NCBI GenBank assembly: GCA_003427395.1
Contig: BFEA01000034.1
Span: forward strand, 3,019,127-3,047,874
Direction: 5' to 3'
DNA: 28,748 bases
Origin: Chara braunii
Taxonomy: Eukaryota > Streptophyta > Charophyceae > Charales > Characeae
The translations under genes and the position numbers were made by a program. The notes beneath the pieces were generated by a model, which saw only the letters and a list, made by a program, of their open reading frames with translations, did not search any database and was not told where the DNA came from. Positions 10,017-19,167 of this stretch are shown here, in pieces (the first letter of the stretch is position 1; each line of letters starts with the position of its first letter).

Positions 10017-10194
10017 ATGTACAGTTGGCGCAACCGGCTAGAGCGGCGAAAGGACGACGCAACCGCGGCCGTCTCGACGGCTCGTGGGATTAGTTAGGCG
10101 TCATTCCCAAGTTGTCTCTTGGTTTTGTTTTGTTTATCTCCTGCGTGACATGGTCGGGAGGGCTCCCGCACTTTGCAAAAAGGTGGGAGCCGAT

Positions 10195-10268
10195 GCGCTC
10201 GACACCGCAACCCATAATTGTTGGACCACAGACCTGAATTTGAATCCAGAGCATATATTGCTGGCCTG
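10195..10268 (+). repeat. tRNA-like repeat fragment
   Basis: It contains CAACCCATAATTGTTG (CAAC/GTTG stem with CAT in the loop) and TGAATTTGAATCCAG, which resembles a box B. It aligns with the ends of the repeats at 7225-7290 and, on the minus strand, 5890-5975. It lacks a full cloverleaf, so it is not a tRNA gene. Confidence 0.5.
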
Positions 10269-10364
10269 CTTGTTTTAAACTCGAAATTTGATGAATGTCT
10301 ATGCTAAAAAAGGGGACCCTTACTGTTTTTTTACTGGGGCCCCTTCAGAAAAGAAACCGGATTC

Positions 10365-10560
10365 AATGAGTTGTGGCCCCAATTCTTTTTTTTCTGCGCA
10401 TTTACAATTTTCAGACAGGAGGGGCACGTGTGGCTACCACAGCCTGCCTTTTCCAAATTTTTTAGTCAACCCTAATTATTGGGGTGCGCGGTCGTGCGCC
10501 GCATCACATGCGCACGTGTGCGCTGTGCGCCGCACATGCGGTACAATGTAAAAGATCTAT
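10365..10560 (+). repeat. Dispersed repeat related to 6107-6410
   Basis: Same landmarks as the minus-strand copy, including the GC-rich alternating block (10480-10545: GCGCGGTCGTGCGCCGCA). Order relative to the tRNA-like segment differs between the two loci, so these are separate repeat modules. Confidence 0.6.
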
Positions 10561-10564
10561 GTGA

Positions 10565-11030
10565 CCACACAAGGTTTTCCAATGCCGCTTTCCTAGTCGG
10601 GGTGTGTACGTTGGGTGGTGATTGCGGGCGAGGCTTGCCTACGTGTCAAGCAAAGCTTAGAATTGGGGTTGGACGATCACAGTCTTGTTCTGCTGTCTTT
10701 GCTTCTCCGTGAGGCGTTACTCAAACCCCTGTTCACGGGAACACTCGCTACGTCTACAGTCTGAGCACAACGAGGGGCTATGGTGGGCCAGGGAATCACA
10801 GTAAGCTCATTATATGGCAACAATCTCGTCTGGGTGCCACAGTTGCTTTGAGACCAGATGGGAAATCTCACAGGGAGAGGGGGTAACACAAAGAGTACTA
10901 GGTCTAAGGTTGGTCCCCCCTTGTGTACGTCTCGAGTCACAAGGGTAAGGCTGTCTCATCTGGGATGACTCGGATGAGTGTGTTGGGAGGGGTACAGGGA
11001 CCTTGTAGTAGGTAGGATTGAATGGTTCAG
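10565..11030. other. Nothing recognised
   Basis: Mixed-composition sequence with short frames only on both strands. I see no motif or repeat. Confidence 0.5.
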
Positions 11031-11034
11031 GATG

Positions 11035-11170
11035 CTTAAACCACCAGTACTCCCTAGAGTCATGCGCGTTAATGCGCCACGATTTTAGGAAACGTACAGG
11101 CTACTACAGGAGTGCTCAAATTCACCCAACTAGGAACGTTTCTACTCCTGTCAAGTACTGGTGGTTTAAG
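11035..11170. repeat. Possible MITE or solo inverted repeat, perfect 17-bp ends
   Basis: CTTAAACCACCAGTACT (11035-11051) and its exact reverse complement (11154-11170) bound a 136-bp segment. No target duplication is evident next to the ends. The same motif occurs in the tail of the SINE at 17063-17078. Confidence 0.55.
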
Positions 11171-12230
11171 GGATAAGTTCACTGCTCGAGGCGACCTGCG
11201 AAGACTGCATGGGTGGTTGGGAAATCACCATAGGTGAGAAATACTACTTAGGTAGTTTGGGTCTGTCGGATGACCAGCAAATGCGAGTCGATGCTGTCTC
11301 ATGGACTAGGACCACCTGGCTGGCTGGTCGTCTCTAGGCAGTGTGTAGACATTGGGGTGATCTCATAGGCCCCATCATTAGGGTCCTGAGCTTGCCCATC
11401 TCCAGGGACCATACAAGGGTGGGCTATGGGACAGGGATAAGAGTTGGAGAGACTAGTAGAGGGGATACTGATCAAGTATGGCTTGGTTGGGACTGTACCG
11501 AGCCTGTCTCCCAATTAGTAGGTAGGATAGAAGGATTGGGGTAGTGTACATTAGTAGGGGAGAGATGGGCCCTATACTCCCGACCAAGGGGGGATCAGTT
11601 TGGGATATGCTGGTCAATGAGTGAGGGACAAAGCTGCATAGAGTAGGCCCGGAATATACCTAGTTGAGATTGGAGCTGTGGGGGCAGAATCCAATCTTGT
11701 AGTGGCAAGCTGGTAGGTGTGGAAGGGATACGACTTGCAATAGGGCTCAGGCCTGTAAAGCCCTTAGGGGTCTCCGTCTATCAGAGGACCTACTACGTAG
11801 TGTGTGGTCACTCTGAGCTTCGAGTAGTTGAATTCCGGAGAGTTGTCCTGCGCATGATACCCGGCCTCTACAACAACCTGGGCGTTTATCAAAAAAAGAA
11901 AAAAGAAAATACTAAAAAAAATACACTCAAGCATAAACGGCAAGTGCGTTACCCCACTCTCGTATATGTGGCATTTGTGCCAACATCCACCAATCAAACC
12001 ACATATGAACGGGTGTCGACAGTCCATTGCTGCACACCCGACACTCACCCTAGTGGCCGTCACTCCGTCAATCCAGCCACCGTGCAGATTCGATCACATG
12101 CTGCAGTCCTTCGCAGCTATGTGTCGATCTCGCCTGGCCACGACTGACCAGTCAAGACTTCCCGACCCGCTAATCATCCAACTTGCTAACCACTCCTTTC
12201 GAGCTGGCTTACAACCATGAGATAATCACG
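11171..12230. other. Unassigned; A-rich run near 11890-11925
   Basis: No gene is supported. The A-rich run at about 11890-11925 may be a retroposon tail. The frame at 11719-12147 runs through it and is probably chance. Confidence 0.4.
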
Positions 12231-13130
12231 CTTGCGAGCTTTAAAGCTGCGAATATGGGGAAACTTGCATGCACACAGAGAGGAAGAGAGGAGGAGAGGG
12301 TGGGGGTTAATGGTGAAGCATCATGAAGGCTCGAGAACAGAACCGCGGCGTGGGGGACACAGCCGCTCGCCACGCAGCGATCCAAGCTCTACGACCATTC
12401 TATCTTGCCAAGACCTCAGGGATGAAGCAGATAGAAGCAGGAAATGAATTCAAGAAAGATGGCACAAAAAGAAATAAAGATCAGGGGGAGCAAGGAGAGG
12501 AGGGAGGCGCAAGGATGAGGAAGAAGACAGTTACGGTTGTCGAAATGAAATGCAGAGAGAGAGAGATAAAATGCTCAAATACGTGCAAGAGAAAGATAGC
12601 GCACATGCGAGATCACAAAAGCTAGTTGCAAGGAGACGAAAAGCCGAAAAGGTGGTTGCACGAGGCGTAGCCGAAAAACCAGTTGAGCGCCTAATTCTTG
12701 AGTAAATTCAAATTTAGATTTAAGAAACAAAATTGGGTGCGCTCGGCAAGGCATGCGAATCTGAAGACACTGCCCCGCCAGCAAAACCCAAAATTATGAA
12801 ACAGGCTAACTCCAAGGATTGGCACTCTCACACGGGCAGTCCTATGGCGCCCTACGGGTTGGAAACACGTGAGCGCCAAGTGGCGGCTGGGCATGACGCA
12901 GGCAGTCTCAGCGTGGCGGCGCCTTTAGGAAGAGTATTGGAAGATATCGGCGATGGGGTGGGACGACTGTGAAGGAGGGAGGAGGGGGTGAGGTGGGGAG
13001 GGATGGTTGGGTTAGGGCGACCTACAGTGGTCTTGGTTGGAGAGATCTTCAAGGGAAGAGGCAGGGCTGGGTGGCCACGGTTGCAGATAGGGCGAGTTTA
13101 TACGTTGTTTCGGAGCAGTAGTTGGGTGAG
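12231..13130. other. Purine-rich unassigned region
   Basis: The plus strand is strongly purine-biased (AGAGAGGAAGAGAGG-type runs around 12280-12560). Open frames are Lys/Arg/Glu-rich as a consequence. I see no domain. Confidence 0.4.
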
Positions 13131-13135
13131 TTGCC

Positions 13136-13691
13136 ATGGAGGTGAAGTGGTTTGTCCTTGTTCTTCTCCTTCTCTGACCTTGGGCTATTCTCCTCTTCCT
13201 TCTGTTATTTCGTTCGCAGTTATGGATCGTGGTTCATGGTTTCCTCCTCTGGACTACAAGTAAGGAATCATCGTGGTGATGAAGTCGAGATCGGACAACG
13301 GGAGGGCAGGAGGATGGAGCGTGACTCGAGGTTGCCTGCCTTTTGAAAGCACTCTGGTGCCATCTCCAGCTTTGTGCTTCATCCAGCGGTGTTACAGGTT
13401 AGCACGTTGGGTGAAGGGGAACTTGCCTTTGAGAGGAGGTGGGTCTCTTTGATAAGTCCGGCCTTCTTATGGCCTTCGCTCCTTGGTCTGCATAGTGTTG
13501 TGGTAGGTGGTTGGTATGACGTGGGCGGAAAGGAGGAGCGCATTCTTACGTGGAGCGGGAGGAGGATTGGGGGTGATATCGAGTGCGTTGAGTTCATTTT
13601 TTTTGTATACATCTCTGTCATCTGCGACACTCTCGCTGGTCATTTCAACGAAATATATCGTGATCATGATGGTGATCCGGTGATTCTGTAA
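13136..13691 (+). other. Gene-like segment with splice-type signals, unconfirmed
   Basis: ATG at 13136 in a good context (TTGCCATGG) opens a very hydrophobic leader, MEVKWFVLVLLLL, which stops after 13 codons. A pyrimidine-rich run ends in TTCGCAG near 13220, a plausible 3' splice site. It is followed by ATG GAT CGT (MDRGSWFPPLDY) and a donor-like AAGTAAGG near 13259. A frame ending at 13691 closes the segment. No family is recognised and the signals could be chance. Confidence 0.2.
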
Positions 13692-13918
13692 AGACTCTCG
13701 AAGGAGTGGCGGAGATGATAATTCAAATTCGAGCTCCTTTTTCTATTGAAATTTCTAATTCGTAATTCCTAATTCTAGGTTTCTGAAATATGAAAAGCAT
13801 ATAGTATTAATATATATTCTTGTTCTAATCTAGTACTTACACAATTATAAATTGAGTTTCTCAAATTTGGAAAAATAATCTCACAATCTTATCCTCTATT
13901 TCCTGATCAGCCAAATTC
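13692..13918. other. AT-rich, nothing recognised
   Basis: AT-rich sequence preceding the 68-bp array. No open frame or motif is seen. Confidence 0.5.
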
Positions 13919-14130
13919 TCACCTATATGTACACACATATCCTTGAAATTCGACTATAATTTTTAAAAGTCCCAAGTGAAGTATTCTCATCTACATGTAC
14001 ACACATACATACACATCTATTATCCATTCTGAATCTTGAGCACAATTGGTAGGGATCTGTTCTATAATTATGTAAACTGGAATTTCGACTACAATTTCTG
14101 AAGTCCAAAGTAAAGTTCTATCATGATCTT
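13919..14130. repeat. AT-rich degenerate tandem array, about 68-bp period
   Basis: ATGTACACACATA phrases recur about 68 bp apart (near 13927 and 13995). The phrase AATTTCGACTACAATTT near 14082 repeats a related phrase about 136 bp earlier, which is twice 68. Units are diverged. Confidence 0.55.
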
Positions 14131-14559
14131 CTAATCTTGGAACCCGAAAACTTTGGAATCCTAGTATTATAGCTATAAGTTTTGAAGATCCTCTCCGATA
14201 ATTAGTTCTTTGCTTCTCTTAAATTGGTCATACATGCACATGGTGGGAGCTGCATATTTTTGAAGAGGCCTTGCTTTTGCAAATTGCGATCGACATTTTG
14301 GTAAGTGTGTCATCAATAACTGTAGTTTGTCTGGATTGGATCGTTCCCTGGAGGGCTGAAAGGTAAGAAGGAGGTGGGGGGAGCTCTACCTTGCAGGGGC
14401 ATCATAAGGTGGGGGGTGAATGTCTTAAAGAGGGTAGGGGCGGGGTAGGGGGTTGCCCTATTCTGGGGCAGGGGCTGGTGTGTGGGTCAACGTCAGTCCC
14501 AGCGGAGGCAGAAATGGGCAAGGGGTGGGGGGGCATACTTAGGTGGCTAAGGTGGGAAC

Positions 14560-14595
14560 CTGTCTCTTATACACATCTAGATGTGTATAAGAGAC

Positions 14596-14597
<2 letters not shown>
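14560..14597. other. Nextera mate-pair junction adapter (assembly artefact)
   Basis: CTGTCTCTTATACACATCT (14560-14578) is followed directly by its reverse complement (14579-14597). This is the Tn5 mosaic-end sequence, in the exact doubled form of the Illumina Nextera mate-pair circularisation junction. Translated, it gives the familiar contaminant peptide SYTHLDVYKRQ. It is synthetic, not genomic. Confidence 0.99.
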
Positions 14598-14647
<50 letters not shown>

Positions 14648-14648
14648 N
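14598..14648. repeat. (GA)25 tract ending in an assembly N
   Basis: A pure 50-bp GA tract directly abutting the adapter, then a single N at 14648. It is likely a gap filled with a mate-pair read. Confidence 0.9.
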
Positions 14649-14830
14649 CTATATTGGGGCCGAGGGAGAGTGGGTGACTCACCTCGGCGGAGGCAGTGTA
14701 GGACTGAGGGGGGAGGGGTAGGGGGAGGGAGGGGCGATCTCTCTCGAAGAATTCTAACATCCAGTTTAGTATTTATTTCCATTTCTCTCTATTTGGTTTA
14801 CCCCTCGAGGAGGTTGTAGGAATAGGGCTA

Positions 14831-15334
14831 TCTGGCAATTCATCTGTGATCCTGCGAAGGGTGGTCGAAAATTCGGTGGCCCTAGAAGACCGATGCTGGA
14901 GCAACGCTGGCTGGAGCCGGCGCCAGGTGGCGCAACTCTGTGACCTAGCTTAGTGGGGGCGTGAGGCCTGGTAAAGAGATCTGGGGGGCTGTTTGCGGGG
15001 GCAGTCTCAGTGGTCATCGGGGGTTGTAACTGGAGCAATGCTGGCCGGCGCTGGAGCAAGGTGGTGCAACTCTGTAACCTAACCTGATGGGAGCATGAGG
15101 CCTGGAAGAGCTTCGGTTCGTGCTGAAAACAGCCATGCTGGAGGTGGTCGTAGGTGGATTGAGTAGGTTTCACCTATCTGATTCGTGGTTGGGAGGCTTT
15201 TTGACACACATATTCTAGTGACTTGGTAGAGTTTTGAGTAGTTGCCATGAATGTTTCTGAGTTTTTGCTTTATCCATGGTTTGTTGGTTTTGGTTGCCAA
15301 TGGGGGTCTTAAGAATGATTTAAGATTCTGGGGA
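14831..15334 (+). repeat. Tandem ~507-bp unit, copy 1
   Basis: It contains two internal ~130-bp half-repeats, from about 14904 and 15038. They share ACGCTGGCTGG or ATGCTGGCCGG, GCAACTCTGT-ACCT and GTGAGGCCTGG or ATGAGGCCTGG. Copy 2 is at 16252-16680. Removing the retroposon between them leaves a period of about 507 bp. The minus-strand frame through it has no known motif. Confidence 0.75.
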
Positions 15335-16210
15335 GGAGGAGGAAGTTGCAAGACAGAGGCTTTTAATCTGCAAAAATAGATCATGTACTCGGGAGCTAGT
15401 AGGCGGAGGGAGGAATTAGCAGGTAGCAGCAAGATCTGGCGCCGGGTTCAGGGTGAAGAGATTCCTCCCCTTTCCTCCTTCCTGCTCAGTCAATCCCCTG
15501 GACTCCAGGGTAATCAATGCTGACAGGAATCTCCCACATTCGTTCTGATTGTTTTCTGATATGGCTCAAACTCTTTTTTTTTTTTTTTTTTTTTGAACAG
15601 GCCCCCTTGTACAAGGCCTCTATCCTGGTGGTGGTAAGAGAACCACCGGGATTGAGGCTTTGCCTGGCGGGCCGCTCCATCTATTGGTGGGGAGCCTCAC
15701 CTGCTGGGAACCGGGCCCAGCGTCTCATGAATACATCTGATTGAAACAGTACATCACGCCATATGGCTGGAAACCGGGTCCAGCATCCCATATCTAACCT
15801 GTTTCTTCCCACTTAACCTGCAGCACCGTTGGGTACTGGGGGGAGACCCACCGGGGGGCACCAGTGGAATCTCCCTCCCTCCCCTAGCTCCTGCCGCCCT
15901 CCTACTATCCTCATGGCGTCCAGCGTCCTCTAAACAGTCTGACACCATAGTGCTGAGAACCGAGTCAGAAATTATACCAATGGGCCAGAAAAGTAGAATG
16001 TCCACACACTAGATTGTCTGAGAAGGAACTGACAAGGGCTGAAAAAAAAGAAAAAAAAAGAAAAGAAAGATATGGCTCAAACTCATTTTGTAAAAGGGAC
16101 GCTGGACCCGTTTTCCAGCAGGTGATGGTCCCCACCAATAGATGAAGCCTCTCCCCAGGTGCTAGTGCTGGCTGCTCTTATCAGCACCACTAACAGTGGC
16201 AGGAGTGTTG

Positions 16211-16240
<30 letters not shown>
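15335..16240 (+). mobile_element. Retroposon A (SINE-like), interrupted by retroposon B
   Basis: Flanked by an 11-bp direct repeat GATTCTGGGGA (15324-15334 and 16241-16251), a target-site duplication. It ends in A30 at 16211-16240. Its two halves, 15335-15573 and 16085-16240, align with element D (18455-18937). Shared parts are GATCTGGCGCC, GCTCAGTCAATCCCCTGGA, the core GGGACGCTGGACCCG (16096) and an imperfect hairpin before the tail. Without the nested element it is about 395 bp. No protein is encoded, so it needs another element's machinery. Confidence 0.85.
15574..16068 (-). mobile_element. Retroposon B nested in A, 16-bp target duplication
   Basis: GATATGGCTCAAACTC occurs perfectly at 15558-15573 and 16069-16084. 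Read on the minus strand it ends in a poly(A) of 21 (T-run 15574-15594), preceded by a hairpin (15616-15658) and two copies of the GGGACGCTGG-type core (15701-15726, 15763-15789). The right end is also A-rich on the plus strand (16041-16068), so both ends carry A-tails pointing outward. Twin-primed or dimeric insertion would explain that. It is 495 bp long and has no ORF. Confidence 0.85.
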
Positions 16241-16242
<2 letters not shown>

Positions 16243-16251
16243 TTCTGGGGA

Positions 16252-16680
16252 CTTCTAGGCAACTCATCTTAGACGACTCCATTGCTGATATACTCAGTGA
16301 TCTGCGGCTGTTCGATGCCAGAACGACGCTGGCCGGTGCTGGGGTGTTGCCCTGTAACCTGCTGATGCAGGAGTGTGAGGCCTGGTAGAGAGATCTGGGG
16401 ATGCTTTTGGGGTGGGCATTCCAAGGGACAACCAAGGGTTGCTGCTGGGATGACGCTGGCCGGAGCTGGGGCGAGTTGTGTTGCCCTGTAACCCAGCAGA
16501 GTGGGGGTGTGAGGCCTGGAAGAGCTCGGCAGGGAGTAAGACAGTGCTGGAGAGCTTTAGAAGGGTTGCTAGGGAAGGTTCGAGCATTTGTGGGACCTCT
16601 GTGGTGGCATGTTTTGTTGTGGGCAGACCTTTTTTCTGTAGTTTGTCGTAGTAATTTTCTAAGTAGCTCAAAATTCTCTT
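16252..16680 (+). repeat. Tandem ~507-bp unit, copy 2
   Basis: It matches 14831-15334, with half-repeats from about 16326 and 16453 (ACGCTGGCCGG, CCCTGTAACC, GTGAGGCCTGG). Similarity fades after about 16560. Confidence 0.7.
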
Positions 16681-16754
16681 GAAGTTCTGTCAGTCAAAGC
16701 CGGGTAATGACCCCGGTTTCTCAAACTTCCAAAATTCGATGTAAATTTCCATAT

Positions 16755-16842
16755 GGGACGCTGGGCCCGGTTCCCAGCACGTCCTGCTCCCCACGAATAG
16801 ATTGGAGCCTTGTCTCCCCCCCCCCCAAAAAAAAAAAAAAAA
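16755..16842 (+). mobile_element. Retroposon C, 3' fragment of the A/B/D family
   Basis: It starts at the core GGGACGCTGGGCCCGG, continues through CCCAC-AATAGAT-GGAGCC, and ends in C12A16. It lacks the hairpin, which is replaced by the C-run. It is probably a 5'-truncated copy. Confidence 0.75.
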
Positions 16843-17045
16843 GGATGACCATGAATATTCTCCAAAATCCTGAAGTGCAAAAACGACAAAAGCAAACGGC
16901 TAGAGTACAACCCCTTTCTAACTGTCGATGCAACGAAAAGGGGCGCAGAAAACAATGCGTCCAGGAAGAATAGTTCGCAGAGCTCTCTGGGGTTGCCCAG
17001 CCAGGTAGGCCAAACCCGACCGTGGCCCCATATTAACCGGCATGG

Positions 17046-17229
17046 TCTGGAGGCCAGGCCTGGTACTGGTGGTTTAAGAACCTACTAATGCCAGCCTTGG
17101 GAGCCAACGGACTATCTCTAGATGGTAAGGCACTGAGTGTGTCCGGGCATGTAAGTGAGACCAATTGGAGTTGAGCCCACAACCTCCTGCATGCCACTTA
17201 ACTACCGAATATCTTCCCAGCCAAGTGGC
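17046..17229 (-). mobile_element. tRNA-derived SINE, diverged copy
   Basis: On the minus strand a box-B-like GGCTCAACTCC lies about 60 bp from the head. It is followed by CTAGAGATAGTCCGTTGGC, matching the body of the SINEs at 19168 and 21001 (CTAGAGATAACCCGTTGGC). Its 3' part differs and carries CTTAAACCACCAGTAC (17063-17078). A T-run at 17230-17250 lies just before its head and is probably the tail of another element. Confidence 0.7.
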
Positions 17230-17250
17230 TTTTTTTTTTTTTTTTTTTTT

Positions 17251-17540
17251 CAATTTACCCCCGTGTCCTTGCTAGTAGAGCTAACGGAAAACTATTTTTT
17301 TCTTGGATTTCTTTGTACTTCGTTGTTTGGAACAGTGTGCATGGTGTGCCACATGGGTGCATGTTGCAGAGTACTATGTTGTTGCACTAACATTGAATCA
17401 TTATAGATCAATATTTTCTGACTAAACATATGACTTAGAAGTTAGAATATGGTGAAAAGATCCATGGTGATAATGTCAATGGTACTAAAACATAATAATA
17501 ACAATAATTTCATTGCAGACCTAATATAGTAATATACAGA
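17251..17540. other. Nothing recognised; may hold a downstream exon of the DUF1639 gene
   Basis: AT-rich sequence downstream, on the minus strand, of the DUF1639 exon. No exon can be identified by eye. Confidence 0.35.
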
Positions 17541-17681
17541 TTATAATTTATTCGTGAGGCGGATGCTGTAGAATGGCCCCGCGATGTAACCTTCCATAAT
17601 TAAAAGGTGAATGGCAGAACAAAGGCAATGGAGAACGGGAGCAGGAAGACGAGATAGCAAAAGCAGGACATTGAGGCTCAC

Positions 17682-18065
17682 CCGCGCTGCCAGTGTGGAT
17701 TTCTTGGGTTTGCCAAAATACCGTCTGCCAGTGATTTTCAAAAAGTCTTCCTGGATGTCTTGTCGGGAGAGAACCACAGACAGCTTGGGCATCTTTTTCA
17801 GTGGCGGAGATGGCTCTTTCTCTCGCGCATTTCTCTCTGCAACTCTCCTTGAGCGTTTTGCGACGCTGACAGAGAGTGTTTCTGCTTCTGTCTCTGCAGC
17901 CATAGTCCCTCCATGACTTGGACCACCTCCCCCTGCTCCTGCACCTGCACTGTTTGACACACCAACCCCGCCACTTCCTGTGCCCGTGGCAGAAGCACCC
18001 CCTCCAACTCCACGCCGACTAGCCTTCATTTGTTGGGAGTCACAATAGCGAGTCCTGTCACACAA
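17682..18065 (-). CDS. DUF1639 domain protein, exon (partial)
   Basis: The frame encodes a Gly/Ala/Ser-rich low-complexity N-terminus (residues 17-55), a basic segment (KRSRRVAERNAREKE, about 70-84), then KMPKLSVVLSRQDIQEDF and LKITGRRYFGKPKKS (about 91-123). The latter matches the plant family DUF1639, whose core reads like S-L-S-x-E-E-I-E-E-D-F-x-x-M-T-G-x-x-P-P-R-R-P-K-K-R. The family's molecular role is unknown. The frame runs on to 17541, but a consensus 5' splice site (CGG|GTGAGC) at 17682/17681 right after residue 128, and hydrophobic nonsense beyond, indicate that the exon ends there. Translation may start at the first Met (18065) or at Met13 (18029). The sequence around 18055 also looks like a 3' splice site (GTGTGACAG), so an upstream exon is possible. 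It is the best host gene in the window. Confidence 0.7.
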
Positions 18066-18260
18066 CGAAAACGGTCATAAGATCATATAAGCAAAGCAGA
18101 TGATATATATACAAGACAAAAGCAACATTCTTGCACACATGCACCCACCCATGTAGTGAGTCCTGTCACACAACAAAAACGGTCAAAAGATCATAAAACC
18201 AAAGAAGCTGCTATATGCAACACAAAAGCAACATTCTTGGACACATGCACCCACCCATGT
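18051..18260. repeat. 108-bp tandem duplication upstream of the DUF1639 exon
   Basis: Unit 1 (18051-18154) and unit 2 (18159-18260) start with AGTCCTGTCACACAAC and end with CACCCACCCATGT. They differ at about a dozen positions. On the minus strand both carry the same acceptor-like GTTGTGTGACAG. Confidence 0.9.
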
Positions 18261-18454
18261 CCCCTCTCACCCCCCAAGACAAATAAGCGAACTTTTGGGC
18301 CAATTCAGAGAAAGAAGGGTGAGAAATGCACAAACCTTTTGCCACCACAAGCAGGAGTGCAGGTGTGTCTACACAGCACCAATATGTGAAAGAAATTAAG
18401 AGATGCCTGCCGAGGTGCCAATGTTTTTTATTTTTTTTTAACAGGTCCTTATGG

Positions 18455-18937
18455 CCTTCAGGCGAACCAGTCTGATATAGGGCGAAGTGGACCTTCAGGC
18501 ATTCAGGGGAAAACCGGTCCTTCAGCAGCAGTGATTTGGCGCCTGGTCCAAGGCGAAGAGGTTTACGCCCTGCAGCTCAACATTCAGTGCAGACGATCTT
18601 CTGACGGAAGCTCTCATCTCCTGAAGATAGCGTTCACCCTTTTGAAGACAGCATATATCTCAGTCAATTTCTACCACAGCTGGCAGGTCTTTTCCTGGTC
18701 CCTTTTTTATCTCTGCCAATGACCTGCTCAGTCAATCCCCTGGAGTCCAGGGTTATCAATGCTGGCAGGGACCCTCAATTTTTTTTCTGATTTCAATCTG
18801 TATACGGGACGCTGGACCCGTTTTCCAGCAGGTGACGCTCCCCACCAATAGATGGAGCCTCTCCCCGACTGGTAGTGGTGTCTACACCACTACCATCGGC
18901 GGGGGTGTTAAAATTTAAAAAAATTAAATAAAAAAAA
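18455..18937 (+). mobile_element. Retroposon D, full-length member of the A/B/D family
   Basis: Flanked by the 12-bp target duplication AGGTCCTTATGG (18443-18454 and 18938-18949). It contains GATTTGGCGCCTGG, GCTCAGTCAATCCCCTGGA, and the core GGGACGCTGGACCCG at 18806. A perfect 11-bp hairpin GGTAGTGGTGT/ACACCACTACC (18871-18894, 2-nt loop) precedes an A/T-rich tail. It is 483 bp long and non-coding. The 5' end has no clear tRNA boxes. Confidence 0.85.
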
Positions 18938-18949
18938 AGGTCCTTATGG

Positions 18950-19167
18950 TCCTGGGTCCATTTCCATTCTGGGGAGCGTCAGTCCGGTTCCTATTCCCCT
19001 GGCAAGTCAGAAAAAGTACATCGTGTGACCCACTCAATGCTTCCTTCCGTCTGCCCGAAGGAACCCTGACCAGCATTGATTACTCCTTCTAGGGAGGATT
19101 GACTGTCAGCTTGCCCAACCCAATTGTTCCTCTCAGGCTTCTAATCGGAGTCTGTCAAATGAGTCCT
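18950..19167. other. Nothing recognised
   Basis: Unique-looking sequence between retroposon D and the next SINE. No open frame of note. Confidence 0.5.

Larger units (their letters stand above)
14456..14698 (+). repeat. Diverged local duplication flanking the adapter and (GA)n
   Basis: 14456-14514 (CCTATTCTGGGGCAGGG ... CGGAGGCAG) resembles 14650-14698 (CTATATTGGGGCCGAGGG ... CGGAGGCAG). The adapter, the GA tract and the N lie between them, so the arrangement may be partly an assembly product. Confidence 0.4.

Noticed and set aside
14391-14819. 142-codon plus frame
   Set aside because: It crosses the synthetic adapter, the GA tract and an N.
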